Origin: an uncultured Lachnospiraceae bacterium
GTDB lineage: Bacteria; Bacillota; Clostridia; Lachnospirales; Lachnospiraceae
Length of the DNA stretch: 35,292 bases
Direction of reading: 5' to 3'
Assembly: GCA_947631985.1 (NCBI GenBank)
Contig: CANRNK010000009.1
Location: 1 to 35,292, forward strand
In this document: one piece after another, positions 6,749-15,837 of the stretch
Position numbering within the stretch: position 1 is the stretch's first letter
Layout of the letters: the number at the start of each line of letters is the position of its first letter
Made by a program: the position numbers and the translations under genes
The notes under the pieces: generated by a model
What the model was told of the DNA's origin: nothing
What the model saw: the letters and a program-made list of their open reading frames with translations, nothing else
The model's database searches: none

Positions 6749-8440
6749 TTAGTGCTCCATATTTCTGTGGAATAACTTATGTTCTTTTCCTTTGAACAAA
6801 GTATCATACATTTGTAATAAGACTGGGTTCTCATCAGGATATCTAATATTTGAGGTGGTATCTACTTTATAAATACCATCCATACGACTTTTTCTGGTTC
6901 TTGCACCAGCAAAAGGAGGTTGTCCACCACCCATGATACATCCGCGGCGACAGGCCATTACTTCAACAAAATCATATTGTACTTCTCCGGACTTGATTCG
7001 ATCAAGTAATTTTGCAGTTGCAGCAAGTCCATGAACAACAGCAATTTTCACTTCGCGGTCTCCCAACATAAGGGAAGCTTCCTTTAAGGTATCTTCACCA
7101 CGAACACCGGTAAAACTGATTTCTTCTAATGTTTTGTAATTTTTTTCTTTTGCAAGCTTTCTAAGGACGGCTTCTGTTACACCACCAGTTGTTCCAAAAA
7201 TTTTTCCGCCACCAGAAGCGACTGCAAATGGCATATCCGCGGCTTCATCTTCCAGCTGATCAAACCGGATTCCAACCTGTTTAATCATCCGAATAATTTC
7301 TTGTGTTGTAAGAACAAAGTCAGTGTCTTGTTTTCCGTCTGTGAAGTTATCAGGACGTAGAATTTCGGCCTTTTTTGCGGTACAGGGCATGATAGATACA
7401 ACGATGGTCTTCTTACCTTCTGACGCATCTTTTTCTTTGAAGTATTCCTTTAACAGTGGTGAAAACATACCCTGTGGAGAACGACAAGATGAAATATTAT
7501 TTGCAAACTCTGGGTATCTACTTTCACAGAACTTGACCCATCCAGGGCAGCATGATGTGAAAAGTGGCAGGTTCGTATTCTGCTCAAGACGTTGTGCCAA
7601 TTCTTTCGACTCTTCCATTACAGTCAGGTCCGCTGCAAAACTGGTATCATATACAGCATCAAAGCCCATCATACGAAGTGAGTTTACTAGTTTTCCAAAG
7701 CTATTTTCCCCTTTGGGAAGATTAAAGCTATCGCCAACTGCAATTCGAACAGCAGGTGCAATCTGTGCTACAACTCTGACATTTGGGTCGTCAATTGCAT
7801 TCCAGATTTGAGTTACATTGGTACGTACTGTAATTGCAGCAGTGGGACAGACAACTGCACACTGTCCACAGCCAACACAGTCCGTCTCGGCTAAAGTCTT
7901 GTTAAAAGCTGGCATTACCTGAGTTTCAGATCCACGATAAGCAAAGTCAATTGCGCCGACTGCCTGAATTTCATCGCAAGTTCTGACACAGTCTCCGCAA
8001 AGGATACATTTATTGGGATCACGAACGATAGAAGGAGAACTCATATCCAAAGGAAGCTGTTTTTTGTTATTTAAAAATCTGACAGCATGGACACCAACTC
8101 GGAAGGCAAGGTCTTGCAAAGAGCAGCTTCCGTTTTTTTGGCATGTGGTACAATCTCTACAGTGAGAAGAAAGTAGCAATTCAATAATCATCTTTCGATA
8201 AGCCTGAACGCGCTTCGTATTTGTTTGAATGACCATGCCTGGTCTTGGCTGTTCCGAACAAGAGGCAAAAATATTGCCACGTTCATCTTCAACAACACAC
8301 ATTCTGCAGGCGCCATAGATTGACAGCTCAGAATGATAACAAAAAGTTGGAAGATCGATTCCTATTTTTCTGATGAGAGATAATACATTTTTCTCGTCCT
8401 CAATGGGAACTCTTTTTGAATCTATTGTTATATAATTCAT
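6749..8440 (-). CDS. hydA: [FeFe]-hydrogenase catalytic subunit HydA (HndD-like)
   Basis: A 563-residue catalytic subunit of a multimeric [FeFe]-hydrogenase. In order: N-terminal [2Fe-2S] domain (CYHSELSIYGACRMC), His-Cys3 cluster site (HCRDCTTCQKNGSC), two [4Fe-4S] motifs (CILCGDCVRTC and CVGCGQCAVVC), then the H-cluster domain with L1 TSCCPGW, L2 MPCTAKKAE and L3 MACRRGCIMGGGQP. Iron hydrogenases of this trimeric type couple H2 formation to oxidation of NADH and reduced ferredoxin. The L3 variable positions are Arg-Arg where Pro-Gly is common. A GGAGGAG lies before the start, 12 bases after hydB. HydE, HydF and HydG maturases are not in the window and must be elsewhere. Confidence 0.93.
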   Translation of the reverse strand: MNYITIDSKRVPIEDEKNVLSLIRKIGIDLPTFCYHSELSIYGACRMCVVEDERGNIFASCSEQPRPGMVIQTNTKRVQAYRKMIIELLLSSHCRDCTTCQKNGSCSLQDLAFRVGVHAVRFLNNKKQLPLDMSSPSIVRDPNKCILCGDCVRTCDEIQAVGAIDFAYRGSETQVMPAFNKTLAETDCVGCGQCAVVCPTAAITVRTNVTQIWNAIDDPNVRVVAQIAPAVRIAVGDSFNLPKGENSFGKLVNSLRMMGFDAVYDTSFAADLTVMEESKELAQRLEQNTNLPLFTSCCPGWVKFCESRYPEFANNISSCRSPQGMFSPLLKEYFKEKDASEGKKTIVVSIMPCTAKKAEILRPDNFTDGKQDTDFVLTTQEIIRMIKQVGIRFDQLEDEAADMPFAVASGGGKIFGTTGGVTEAVLRKLAKEKNYKTLEEISFTGVRGEDTLKEASLMLGDREVKIAVVHGLAATAKLLDRIKSGEVQYDFVEVMACRRGCIMGGGQPPFAGARTRKSRMDGIYKVDTTSNIRYPDENPVLLQMYDTLFKGKEHKLFHRNMEH

Positions 8441-8452
8441 TTTGTACTCCTC

Positions 8453-10324
8453 CTAGCCTGCTATGTAGATTGCATCAAACGGACAATTATCAATACATGC
8501 CCCACATTTGATACAGGTATCCTGATCAATAAGATAAGGGGTTTTCACCTGTCCGCTGATTGCATTGACAGGGCAGTTTCTTGCACATTTTGAACATCCT
8601 TTGCATAAATCTGGATTAATAATATAGCTACGCATGGCCTGACAGGTTCCTGTCTGACATTTCTTTGCCTCAACATGTTCTACGTACTCTTCATGAAAAT
8701 TCTTCAAAGTACTTAGGACTGGAAGTGCTGCACTTTTGCCAAGCCCGCATAGAGCCGTAGCACTGATAACGTCACCTAATTCTTCCAACAAAGCAAGATC
8801 GTCTAAAGATCCGTTTCCGGATACGATGCGTTCCAGAATTTCCAACATTCTTTTGGTACCTTCACGACAAGGAACACATTTACCACAACTTTCATTTTGG
8901 GTAAAATTCATGAAGAATCTTGCGACTTCTACCATGCAGGTATCTTCGTCCATAACAACTAATCCACCAGATCCAATCATTGCACCTAGTTTTTTTAAGG
9001 AATCAAAATCAAGATGAACATCAAGATCTTTTGTTACAAGACAACCACCCGAAGGACCACCAATCTGAACTGCTTTAAAAGCAGCATCATTTTGTAGACC
9101 ACCGCCAATATCAAATACAATTTCTTTTAAGGAAGTGCCCATGGGAACTTCGATCAGCCCGGTATTTTTTACGCTACCAGTTAACGCGAAAGCCTTTGTG
9201 CCTGGACTTCCGGGGGTGCCAATCTGAAGATACCAGGCAGCTCCATTTTTAATAATTAACGGAACATTAGCGTAGGTTTCAACGTTATTTAATACGGTAG
9301 GCTTTGCAAACAGACCCTGCTCCACAGTTCTTGGTGGTTTGGTTCTAGGCATGCCACGTTCACCCTCAATAGAGGCTGTCAAGGCACTTCCTTCTCCGCA
9401 TACAAAAGCACCCGCTCCACGATTGATATTTAACTTGAAGCTATAGCCAGAACCTAAAATATTATCTCCTAAAAGGCCAGCTTCTTCAGCTTGCAAAATT
9501 GCTAATTTAAGACGCTTGATTGCAAGTGGGTATTCTGCCCGGACATAAATATACCCTTCCTGGGCACCAACAGCATAACCTGCAATAATCATCCCTTCCA
9601 GCATTTTATGGGGATCGCCTTCCATAACGCTTCGATCCATGAAAGCTCCTGGATCTCCCTCGTCGCCGTTGCATACAATGTATCTGGTTAATTCTGGCTG
9701 CCTTGCAACCTGCTTCCATTTATAACCGGTCTGAAAACCGCCGCCACCACGTCCACGGAGATTTGACTCGAGTATTTCATCTACAACATCAGAAGAGGTC
9801 ATTTCAAATAGAACCTTTTCAAGTGCTTCATATCCACCACAGGCAACATATTCATCGATATCTTCTGCGTTAATATGACCACAGTTTTTAAGTACAAGGC
9901 GTGTTTGCTTTGCATAAAAAGGAATTGTTTCCTGCTGTGGATAAATCTTACCTTCCTGTTGGTACATCAGGCGTTCAACTGGTTCCCCTTTCAGGATTGT
10001 TTTCTGAAAGATTTCTTCACAGTCTTCTTCTTTTACTTTTATATAGAGGTAATTCCAGGGTTCGATTCTGACAAGTGGTCCCATTTCACAAAATCCATGA
10101 CAACCACTTTGGTGAACCCCTATATGTGCAGCCTCAGGACCAAATTCCAGAGAGACCCCTTCTATTTCAGAAGACATTTCACTTAATGTTTTATATATTT
10201 TACCGGAACCACCTGCAAGACAGCCAGTTCCTGCACAAATCAGTATTCTGCAGTCTTCTTTTTTCATTTTATTCTGAGACTGTGTTCTATAAAGTTTTAA
10301 ATCATCTCTTGTCTTTAACATCAT
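8453..10324 (-). CDS. hydB: Electron-bifurcating hydrogenase subunit HydB (NuoF-like, NADH-binding)
   Basis: A 623-residue flavoprotein subunit. It has an N-terminal thioredoxin-like [2Fe-2S] domain (CAGTGCLAGG and QSGCHGFC) and an NADH/FMN-binding NuoF core (GRGGGGFQTGYKW and CNGDEGDPGAFMDR). A [4Fe-4S] site follows (SCGKCVPCREGTKRM), then a C-terminal 2x[4Fe-4S] ferredoxin-like tail (CKGCSKCARNCP and CIKCGACIDNCP). This is the classic HydB layout in which FMN is the site of electron bifurcation or confurcation between NAD(H), ferredoxin and the hydrogenase. The start overlaps the hydC stop by four bases. NADP-specific HndC proteins look alike, so the nucleotide used is inferred. Confidence 0.93.
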   Translation of the reverse strand: MMLKTRDDLKLYRTQSQNKMKKEDCRILICAGTGCLAGGSGKIYKTLSEMSSEIEGVSLEFGPEAAHIGVHQSGCHGFCEMGPLVRIEPWNYLYIKVKEEDCEEIFQKTILKGEPVERLMYQQEGKIYPQQETIPFYAKQTRLVLKNCGHINAEDIDEYVACGGYEALEKVLFEMTSSDVVDEILESNLRGRGGGGFQTGYKWKQVARQPELTRYIVCNGDEGDPGAFMDRSVMEGDPHKMLEGMIIAGYAVGAQEGYIYVRAEYPLAIKRLKLAILQAEEAGLLGDNILGSGYSFKLNINRGAGAFVCGEGSALTASIEGERGMPRTKPPRTVEQGLFAKPTVLNNVETYANVPLIIKNGAAWYLQIGTPGSPGTKAFALTGSVKNTGLIEVPMGTSLKEIVFDIGGGLQNDAAFKAVQIGGPSGGCLVTKDLDVHLDFDSLKKLGAMIGSGGLVVMDEDTCMVEVARFFMNFTQNESCGKCVPCREGTKRMLEILERIVSGNGSLDDLALLEELGDVISATALCGLGKSAALPVLSTLKNFHEEYVEHVEAKKCQTGTCQAMRSYIINPDLCKGCSKCARNCPVNAISGQVKTPYLIDQDTCIKCGACIDNCPFDAIYIAG

Positions 10325-10818
10325 GCTTCATTACCCCTCAATTCTGCTAATAAAGTATTGACTTTTTCTGGTGTCATCGAAGGATGAACTTCATCATTTA
10401 CGGTCAGAACTGGCGCAAGCCCACACGCACCAAGACAGGACACCGTTTCCAACGTGAATAACATGTCTTCCGTTGTATGTTTTTCCTTCGATAATCCTAA
10501 TTCTTTATAGAGTTTATCTAATATAACGGTTGATTTTCGCACGTGACAAGCGGTACCATCACACACTCTGATTACATATTTTCCCTTTGGTTCAAAAGAG
10601 AAATTCTCATAAAAAGTTGCAACGCTATAAGCTTTTGATTCATTAATCCCCAATTGTGTTGCTACATACGTTAATAGTTCAGCGGGTAAATATCTGTAAT
10701 GCGCCTGAATATCCTGAATAATAGGAATCAGAGACTTTTGAGTCTTACCGTGTTCCGCTATAATTTCATCAGCTTTCATGTAATACGATTGATCTACCAT
10801 AATTAACCTTCCTTTCAC
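10321..10818 (-). CDS. hydC: Hydrogenase subunit HydC (NuoE-like, [2Fe-2S])
   Basis: A 165-residue thioredoxin-like [2Fe-2S] subunit of the NuoE family. Cluster ligands are the cysteines of VCDGTAC and of SCLGACG near the C-terminus. It passes electrons between the HydB flavin site and the rest of the complex. It is the first gene of hydCBA: the start follows AAAGGAAGG, and the stop overlaps hydB. On the minus strand a TATAAT (plus 10841-10846) lies about 25 bases upstream of the start, with no convincing -35 element, so the promoter is only tentative. Confidence 0.92.
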   Translation of the reverse strand: MKGRLIMVDQSYYMKADEIIAEHGKTQKSLIPIIQDIQAHYRYLPAELLTYVATQLGINESKAYSVATFYENFSFEPKGKYVIRVCDGTACHVRKSTVILDKLYKELGLSKEKHTTEDMLFTLETVSCLGACGLAPVLTVNDEVHPSMTPEKVNTLLAELRGNEA

Positions 10819-11036
10819 AAACTCTTACCATTCTACTATAATTATATAGGGAAAGGAATAGCTTCATATATAGAATAAATTGATAGATGCAATGGTTTCG
10901 TATAACTTGTGATTATTTTAACAGACTCTTGAAAGGCAGGAATCAATCAATTAGCAAGAGAAAATTCATATTTGAAATAATATTTGTGTCATAATATTTA
11001 TTTCCCTGAATTTTGCAGGATTCATTGCAAAAAATA

Positions 11037-11096
11037 AGAGAATAAGAACGAAGAGAATAGGAACGAAGAGAATAGGAACGAAGAGAATAGGAACAG
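11037..11096. repeat. Four tandem copies of a 15-bp repeat
   Basis: Unit AGAGAATAGGAACGA repeats at 11037, 11052, 11067 and 11082, with single-base changes in the first copy and an altered end in the last. It lies just upstream of the TTGACA promoter of the ABC transporter in the 436-base gap between hydC and the binding-protein gene. The minus-strand ORF across it (repeated VPILF) is a by-product. Apart from these repeats and the two promoters, nothing else is apparent in this gap. Confidence 0.85.
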
Positions 11097-11114
11097 TAAA
11101 AGAATAAGCAAACC

Positions 11115-11144
11115 TTGACAATAAAATAATGAATGGCATATAAT
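11115..11144 (+). promoter_or_regulatory. Sigma-A promoter of the amino-acid ABC transporter operon
   Basis: A perfect TTGACA, an 18-base spacer and a perfect TATAAT lie about 110 bases upstream of the binding-protein start. The resulting leader is about 100 bases. No recognisable riboswitch or T-box was seen in it. Confidence 0.75.
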
Positions 11145-11254
11145 AACCCATAGAATAAATAAGAGTAGAAGACAATGGTGTCGAACGTAGGATTACAATC
11201 AAATCATGCCTTTTGCTCTTTTTGTATCTAAAAACAAATATGGAGGAGATAACA

Positions 11255-12019
11255 ATGAAAAAAGGAATCGCATTATTATTAGGTACGATGCTTGCAATCG
11301 GAACACTTACGGGTTGTGGCTCAAAAGACGCATCATCAAGTGACAAAGAATGGGTTATTGTAACGGATACTGTATTCAAACCATTTGAATACACGAATGA
11401 AAACAATGAATTTGTTGGAATTGATGTAGATATCATTGCAGCAATTGCAGAAGATCAGGGGTTCAAGTATGATTTACAGAGCCTTGGATGGGATGCGGCA
11501 GTGGCAGCCGTTCAGGCAGGACAGGCAGATGGTCTGATTGCAGGAGCGACAATTAAACAGGAAAGAATTGATTCTGGCTGGATTTTTTCAGAAGGCTATT
11601 ATGATGCAACACAAACATTTGTTGTTGGAAAAGATAGTAGCATTGCAAGTTTAGAAGATTTAAGTGGACAAAATGTGGCAGTGAAAAATGGAACAGCAGG
11701 CGCTGATTTTGCAAACAGCCTGAAAGACCAGTATGGTTTTACAGTAACCGTTTTTGAAGATTCACCAACGATGTATCAGGACGTTGTCCTTGGTAACAGC
11801 GTTGCGTGTGTAGAAGACACACCAATCATGGCAGCTTCAATTAAAGAAGGAGATCTTGCACTTAAAATTCCAGAAGGAATGGAAAGTGAAGGAGCACCTT
11901 ATGGATTTGCAATTATGGATGAAGCAGACCAGGAATTGCTTGACATGTTCAATGCAGGGCTTGCAAATATCAAAGAAAACGGAACTTATGATAAAATCCT
12001 TGATAAATATTTAAAATAA
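11255..12019 (+). CDS. Polar amino-acid ABC transporter substrate-binding lipoprotein
   Basis: A 254-residue family 3 solute-binding protein. The N-terminus MKKGIALLLGTMLAIGTLTGC is a lipoprotein signal with lipobox LTGC, so the mature protein is anchored outside the membrane. The core shows the family markers WVIVTDTVFKPFEY, FVGIDVDIIAAIAE, GLIAGATIKQERI and VAVKNGTAGADF, and ends with NIKENGTYDKILDKYL. It captures a polar or charged amino acid; which one cannot be told. The track start is 14 codons upstream, but the ATG at 11255 follows TGGAGGAG and gives the proper signal peptide. A terminator separates it from the permease, which would keep the binding protein in excess. Confidence 0.92.
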   Translation: MKKGIALLLGTMLAIGTLTGCGSKDASSSDKEWVIVTDTVFKPFEYTNENNEFVGIDVDIIAAIAEDQGFKYDLQSLGWDAAVAAVQAGQADGLIAGATIKQERIDSGWIFSEGYYDATQTFVVGKDSSIASLEDLSGQNVAVKNGTAGADFANSLKDQYGFTVTVFEDSPTMYQDVVLGNSVACVEDTPIMAASIKEGDLALKIPEGMESEGAPYGFAIMDEADQELLDMFNAGLANIKENGTYDKILDKYLK

Positions 12020-12044
12020 TATTATATTAATGGTAATGTTGGCG

Positions 12045-12076
12045 TGGGAGACCTGTTACAGGTTTCCCATTTTTTT
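12045..12076 (+). terminator. Attenuating terminator between binding protein and permease
   Basis: TGGGAGACCTGT and ACAGGTTTCCCA form a 12-bp stem (one G-U pair), tightly looped and followed by seven T. Placed inside an ABC operon, it probably gives partial termination so that the binding protein is made in excess over membrane parts. Confidence 0.88.
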
Positions 12077-12128
12077 ATCTTAAAATCATTCATGTAAAGA
12101 AATATAGTATGGATAAAGGAGAAAATCA

Positions 12129-12797
12129 ATGATTGCAATTGTTCAAACGTATGGCTCCATGCTACTTGGAGCGTTAGGCAAGACTTTGCTACTTACACTA
12201 CTATCACTAGTGTTTGCCATGATTGTCGGAATGATATTTGCACTGATGAATGTCGGGAAGAACAGGGCATTTAATCTGATGGGAACAGTCTATGTTGATG
12301 CCGTAAGAGGCGTTCCTTTGATTGTACTTGCTTATTTTATATACTTTGGAATTCCAGCAGGGATTAAAATGATTGGAATTCAGGATTTCAGACTTACAGC
12401 GCTTCAGGCAGGTACGATAGCACTTGCTATGAACTGTGGTGCCTATATGGCAGAAATTATCCGCGCAGGAATAGAAAGCGTTGATAAAGGCCAGATGGAG
12501 GCGAGTAGAAGTCTTGGGTTAACCTATGGGAAAAGTATGCTCCTGGTAGTATTGCCTCAGGCAATCAGAACGATGATTCCTTCAATTATTAACCAGTTCA
12601 TTATCACGCTGAAAGATACTTCAATCCTTTCGGTAATTGGGTTCCCAGAGCTTACCAATATGGGAAAGACGATTAGTGGGAATACGTTTAAGAGTCTTGA
12701 AACCTGGGCGGTAGTTGGCGTTATGTATATGGTTGTCATTGTCACTCTTAGTAAAGTGGCAAAAAGAGTTGAAAGGAGGGTGAACCGTGGTAGATAA
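12129..12797 (+). CDS. Amino-acid ABC transporter permease (HisM/GlnP type)
   Basis: A 222-residue membrane protein with about five transmembrane segments. The cytoplasmic EAA loop that contacts the ATPase reads [39 protein letters not shown] and [11 protein letters not shown] are typical of HisM/GlnP/GlnM permeases. It would form the channel, most likely as a homodimer because only one permease gene is present. The start has GGATAAAGGAG upstream. Its last 11 bases overlap the ATPase gene. Confidence 0.93.
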   Translation: MIAIVQTYGSMLLGALGKTLLLTLLSLVFAMIVGMIFALMNVGKNRAFNLMGTVYVDAVRGVPLIVLAYFIYFGIPAGIKMIGIQDFRLTALQAGTIALAMNCGAYMAEIIRAGIESVDKGQMEASRSLGLTYGKSMLLVVLPQAIRTMIPSIINQFIITLKDTSILSVIGFPELTNMGKTISGNTFKSLETWAVVGVMYMVVIVTLSKVAKRVERRVNRGR

Positions 12798-13527
12798 CAG
12801 AACCATTATCCATGTTGAAAATCTAAAAAAAGATTTTGGAAAACTTGAAGTATTGAAAGGTATGAGCATTGATATTGAAGAAGGGGAAGTGGTTGTGTTG
12901 CTTGGTCCTTCGGGAAGCGGTAAATCAACCTTTCTCAGATGTCTGAATCAATTAGAGCATGCAACAGCGGGAACGATTGTAATAGATGGGAATACAGTTA
13001 CGGATAAACACACAGATATTAACAAGGTAAGAGAAGAAATAGGAATGGTTTTCCAACATTTCAATTTATTCCCACATAAGACAGTATTGGAAAATATCAT
13101 GCTGGCACCAGTTGAATTGAAACGTATGAAAAAAGAGGAAGCAAAAGAAAAAGGCATGAAGCTCCTAAAAAGAGTTGGACTGGAAGCAAAGGCAGATGCT
13201 TATCCCTCTCAATTATCGGGTGGACAAAAGCAACGTGTTGCAATTGCGAGAGCATTAGCGATGAATCCGGCAATCATGTTATTTGATGAACCTACATCAG
13301 CACTTGACCCAGAGATGGTTGGAGAAGTTTTGAACGTTATGCAAGAGCTTGTATCTGATGGAATGACAATGGTTATTGTCACCCATGAAATCGGCTTTGC
13401 AAGAGAAGTCTCAGACAGGGTAGTTTTTATGGATGACGGAGCTATTGTGGAACAGGGCAGACCTGATGAAATTTTCAACAATCCAAAGGAAACCAGAACA
13501 ATAGACTTTCTAAAAAAAGTATTATAA
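12787..13527 (+). CDS. Amino-acid ABC transporter ATPase (GlnQ type)
   Basis: A 246-residue ABC ATPase with Walker [11 protein letters not shown]-loop [11 protein letters not shown], signature LSGGQKQR, Walker [15 protein letters not shown] and H-loop VTHEIGFA. The sequence closely follows the GlnQ/HisP polar amino-acid group. The GTG start at 12787 is preceded by AAAGGAGGG and overlaps the permease by 11 bases. It powers import by the binding protein and permease encoded upstream. Confidence 0.95.
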   Translation: MVDNRTIIHVENLKKDFGKLEVLKGMSIDIEEGEVVVLLGPSGSGKSTFLRCLNQLEHATAGTIVIDGNTVTDKHTDINKVREEIGMVFQHFNLFPHKTVLENIMLAPVELKRMKKEEAKEKGMKLLKRVGLEAKADAYPSQLSGGQKQRVAIARALAMNPAIMLFDEPTSALDPEMVGEVLNVMQELVSDGMTMVIVTHEIGFAREVSDRVVFMDDGAIVEQGRPDEIFNNPKETRTIDFLKKVL

Positions 13528-13547
13528 TTACCTTGGAGGTTTTATTT

Positions 13548-14129
13548 ATGAAAAAGATCATTACAATCAGCAGAGAGTTTGGTGCAGGTGGTGGCGAAAT
13601 TGGACGCAAAGTTGCCAAAGCATTAAACTATGATTATTACGATAAAGAGATAATTTTAAAAACGGCAAAGGAATCTAAAGTTGATGTGGAAAGCTTGCTA
13701 AAATGGGATGAAAAAGTCCCAATGAACTTTGGATTTGCACAAAGTTTATTCGATTTTTACAATAAACCATTAAGCGAAAAATTATTTGAAGCGCAGCAAC
13801 AGGTAATTAGAAAAATCGGAGAAAAGGGAAACTGTATCATTGTAGGAAGAAACGCAAATACAATTTTAAAAGAATTCGATTATGGACTTCATGTTTTTGT
13901 GCATGCGGATGCCTGCTGGAGAATTGAACGCATGAAGGAGAAAATGCCAGACGCATCAGAAACGAAGATAAGTGAAGAAATCCGTGCGATTGACAGAACC
14001 CGTAAGAAATATTGTTCTTATTATACGAATACAGAGTTTGGTGTTGCAGATTATTATGACATTTGTCTGAATACCTCAAACCTTGGGATAGATACCTGCG
14101 TAGAAATTTTGATTGAGCTTGCAAAATAA
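13548..14129 (+). CDS. Cytidylate kinase-like family protein
   Basis: A 193-residue P-loop protein of the cytidylate kinase-like family common in Clostridia. It begins MKKIITISREFGAGGGEIG, where the GAGGGEIG loop replaces the usual Walker A of Cmk. Later landmarks are NYDYYDKEI, KGNCIIVGRNAN, the Arg-rich lid AIDRTRKKYCSYYT and the DICLNTSNLGID end. True CMP kinases are usually encoded near rpsA, so the substrate here is uncertain. The ATG at 13548 is chosen over 13533 because TTGGAGG sits at the right distance. It is only 20 bases after the ABC ATPase and followed by a terminator, so it is the last gene of that operon. Confidence 0.8.
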   Translation: MKKIITISREFGAGGGEIGRKVAKALNYDYYDKEIILKTAKESKVDVESLLKWDEKVPMNFGFAQSLFDFYNKPLSEKLFEAQQQVIRKIGEKGNCIIVGRNANTILKEFDYGLHVFVHADACWRIERMKEKMPDASETKISEEIRAIDRTRKKYCSYYTNTEFGVADYYDICLNTSNLGIDTCVEILIELAK

Positions 14130-14136
14130 ATGAAAT

Positions 14137-14161
14137 GCATCCGTTAAAGCGGGTGCTTTTT
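14137..14161 (+). terminator. Terminator after the cytidylate kinase-like gene
   Basis: GCATCCG and CGGGTGC pair (one G-U) around a 6-base loop and are followed by five T. It ends the ABC transporter operon just before uppP. Confidence 0.78.
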
Positions 14162-14190
14162 ATAAGTGAAAAACAGAATGGAGATAGAAA

Positions 14191-15033
14191 ATGTTAGAAA
14201 TTATAAAAGCAATTTTATTTGGTGTTGTTGAGGGAATTACGGAGTGGCTGCCGATCAGTAGTACTGGACACATGATTTTACTGGATTCCATTATGCCACT
14301 GAAGGTGGAGCCTGCTTTTTGGGATATGTTTCTGGTTGTGATTCAACTGGGTGCAATTTTTGCAGTAGTTATATTATTCTGGAATATGATATGGCCACTT
14401 GGAATAAGTCGGAAAGAAGAAGTCAGAGGTTTTTCTTTGGGAAAAGTATCTATAAAAACAGAAATTATGATGCTTTGGCTTAAGGTTGTGGTTGCCTGCT
14501 TACCCGCAATTCTTTTCAAGGTGCTTGGTCTGGATGCTGTCTGTGATGTCTATTTTTACAATCCCATCAGTGTTGCAATGGCTTTGATTCTATTTGGAAT
14601 TGCATTCATTCTAATCGAGAATCGTAAAAAAGAAGCAACGACAGTACGGATTGAGGATATTACCTTTAAGATGGCAGCACTGATAGGCGTATTTCAGCTT
14701 ATTGCAGCAGCATTTCCGGGAACATCCAGGTCGGGAGCAACAATTGTAGGGGCATTACTGATAGGCATTTCAAGAACAGCGGCAAGTGAGTTTACATTTA
14801 TTCTTGCAATTCCAGTTATGTTTGGAGCGAGTCTATTAGAACTATTGGATTTTGGCTGGAGTTTTACCTCTCTTGAGGGAGTTATTTTGGTGGTGGGAAT
14901 GATTACAGCATTTCTGGTATCAATGGCGGCAATCAGATTTTTGTTAAGCTATGTAAAAAAACATGATTTTAAGGTGTTTGGATGGTATCGGATTGTGCTT
15001 GGAATTGTTGTGTTGCTCTATTTTATGATCTGA
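14191..15033 (+). CDS. uppP: Undecaprenyl-diphosphate phosphatase (UppP/BacA)
   Basis: A 280-residue integral membrane phosphatase that converts undecaprenyl diphosphate to the monophosphate carrier used in peptidoglycan and wall polymer synthesis; extra copies give bacitracin tolerance. The two active-site signatures are EGITEWLPISSTGH (about residues 14-27) and FPGTSRSGAT (about 176-185). Several hydrophobic helices flank them and the protein ends in a final helix (IVLGIVVLLYFMI). Length is normal. The start follows ATGGAGATAG. Confidence 0.95.
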   Translation: MLEIIKAILFGVVEGITEWLPISSTGHMILLDSIMPLKVEPAFWDMFLVVIQLGAIFAVVILFWNMIWPLGISRKEEVRGFSLGKVSIKTEIMMLWLKVVVACLPAILFKVLGLDAVCDVYFYNPISVAMALILFGIAFILIENRKKEATTVRIEDITFKMAALIGVFQLIAAAFPGTSRSGATIVGALLIGISRTAASEFTFILAIPVMFGASLLELLDFGWSFTSLEGVILVVGMITAFLVSMAAIRFLLSYVKKHDFKVFGWYRIVLGIVVLLYFMI

Positions 15034-15038
15034 TTTTG

Positions 15039-15047
15039 TGGTATAAT
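15039..15047 (+). promoter_or_regulatory. Candidate extended -10 promoter for the mgtC-like gene
   Basis: TGGTATAAT is a perfect extended -10 element about 90 bases upstream of the MgtC-family gene. No good -35 is visible, which is tolerated by extended -10 promoters. Confidence 0.45.
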
Positions 15048-15134
15048 TAATCGTATATTACGAATGCAAAACAAACATTTTTTAGAAGATATGAGTATTC
15101 ATAACTCAAAACGATATCACATGAGGTAAGAGCT

Positions 15135-15821
15135 ATGAGAATCTGGAGTATCATTTATTCCCAGGAATTTATCATGACGATGAAACTTCTACTTGCGCTG
15201 CTGTGCGGTGGAATTCTTGGTATGGAAAGAGAGCAGAAAAAAAGACCAGCAGGCTTTCGAACCTATATGCTGGTCTGTGTTGGCGCTGCATTAGTTATGA
15301 TCACGAATCAATTTCTAGGGGAAATCTATCCTGACGTTGACCCTACAAGAATGGGGGCGCAGGTAATCAGCGGAATTGGTTTTCTTGGCGTTGGAACGAT
15401 TATTGTAACGGGAGACAACCGCGTCAGAGGATTGACAACTGCTGCAGGACTTTGGGCAACTGCATGTGTGGGACTTGCCATTGGAGCGGGTATTTATTAT
15501 GCGGCATTTCTTGTTACCATTTTGACTTTTATTACAATGAGTTTTCTGCAAATTTTAGATAATAAAATCAGTAAAAAAACAAGAGTGATTAACGTATATT
15601 TGGAATTCGAAGAAATCACGGATGTGGGAAAATTCATCAGAAGACTTCGGAGTGAAAATGTAAAGATTTATGATATGGAAATAAAATCCTCCAAGAAAAC
15701 AATTGATGTATGTACTACAGTAATCTTTTCGCTTTCCTTTCCAACAAATCGAAACCATAAAACTATTCTTGACCAATTTCATGAAATGGAAGGGGTTTTA
15801 TATGCAGAAGAAATAGGCTGA
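15135..15821 (+). CDS. MgtC/SapB-family membrane protein
   Basis: A 228-residue protein with an N-terminal MgtC membrane domain. Landmarks are KLLLALLCGGILGMEREQKKRPAGFRT split over TM1 and its loop, MLVCVGAALVMITN, QVISGIGFLGVGTIIV and GLTTAAGLWATACVGLAIG. The C-terminal 75 residues form a cytoplasmic ACT-like domain. MgtC proteins are linked to Mg2+ limitation and membrane energetics; they are not proven Mg2+ transporters. The ATG at 15135 has AGGTAAGAG upstream. The gene ends 16 bases from the convergent HxlR gene with no terminator between them, so the transcripts may overlap. Confidence 0.88.
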   Translation: MRIWSIIYSQEFIMTMKLLLALLCGGILGMEREQKKRPAGFRTYMLVCVGAALVMITNQFLGEIYPDVDPTRMGAQVISGIGFLGVGTIIVTGDNRVRGLTTAAGLWATACVGLAIGAGIYYAAFLVTILTFITMSFLQILDNKISKKTRVINVYLEFEEITDVGKFIRRLRSENVKIYDMEIKSSKKTIDVCTTVIFSLSFPTNRNHKTILDQFHEMEGVLYAEEIG

Positions 15822-15837
15822 GTGAGGAATCTGAGAA

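Noticed and set aside
7323-7811. Plus-strand ORF of 162 residues
   Set aside because: Antisense to the H-cluster domain of hydA, whose motifs are unmistakable.
11145-11254. Riboswitch or T-box leader for the amino-acid transporter
   Set aside because: No conserved T-box sequence, specifier stem or terminator/antiterminator pair could be found in the roughly 100-base leader.
10966-11436. Minus-strand ORF of 156 residues with repeated VPILF
   Set aside because: It is the antisense reading of the 15-bp tandem repeat and of the binding-protein gene, with no ribosome site or domain.
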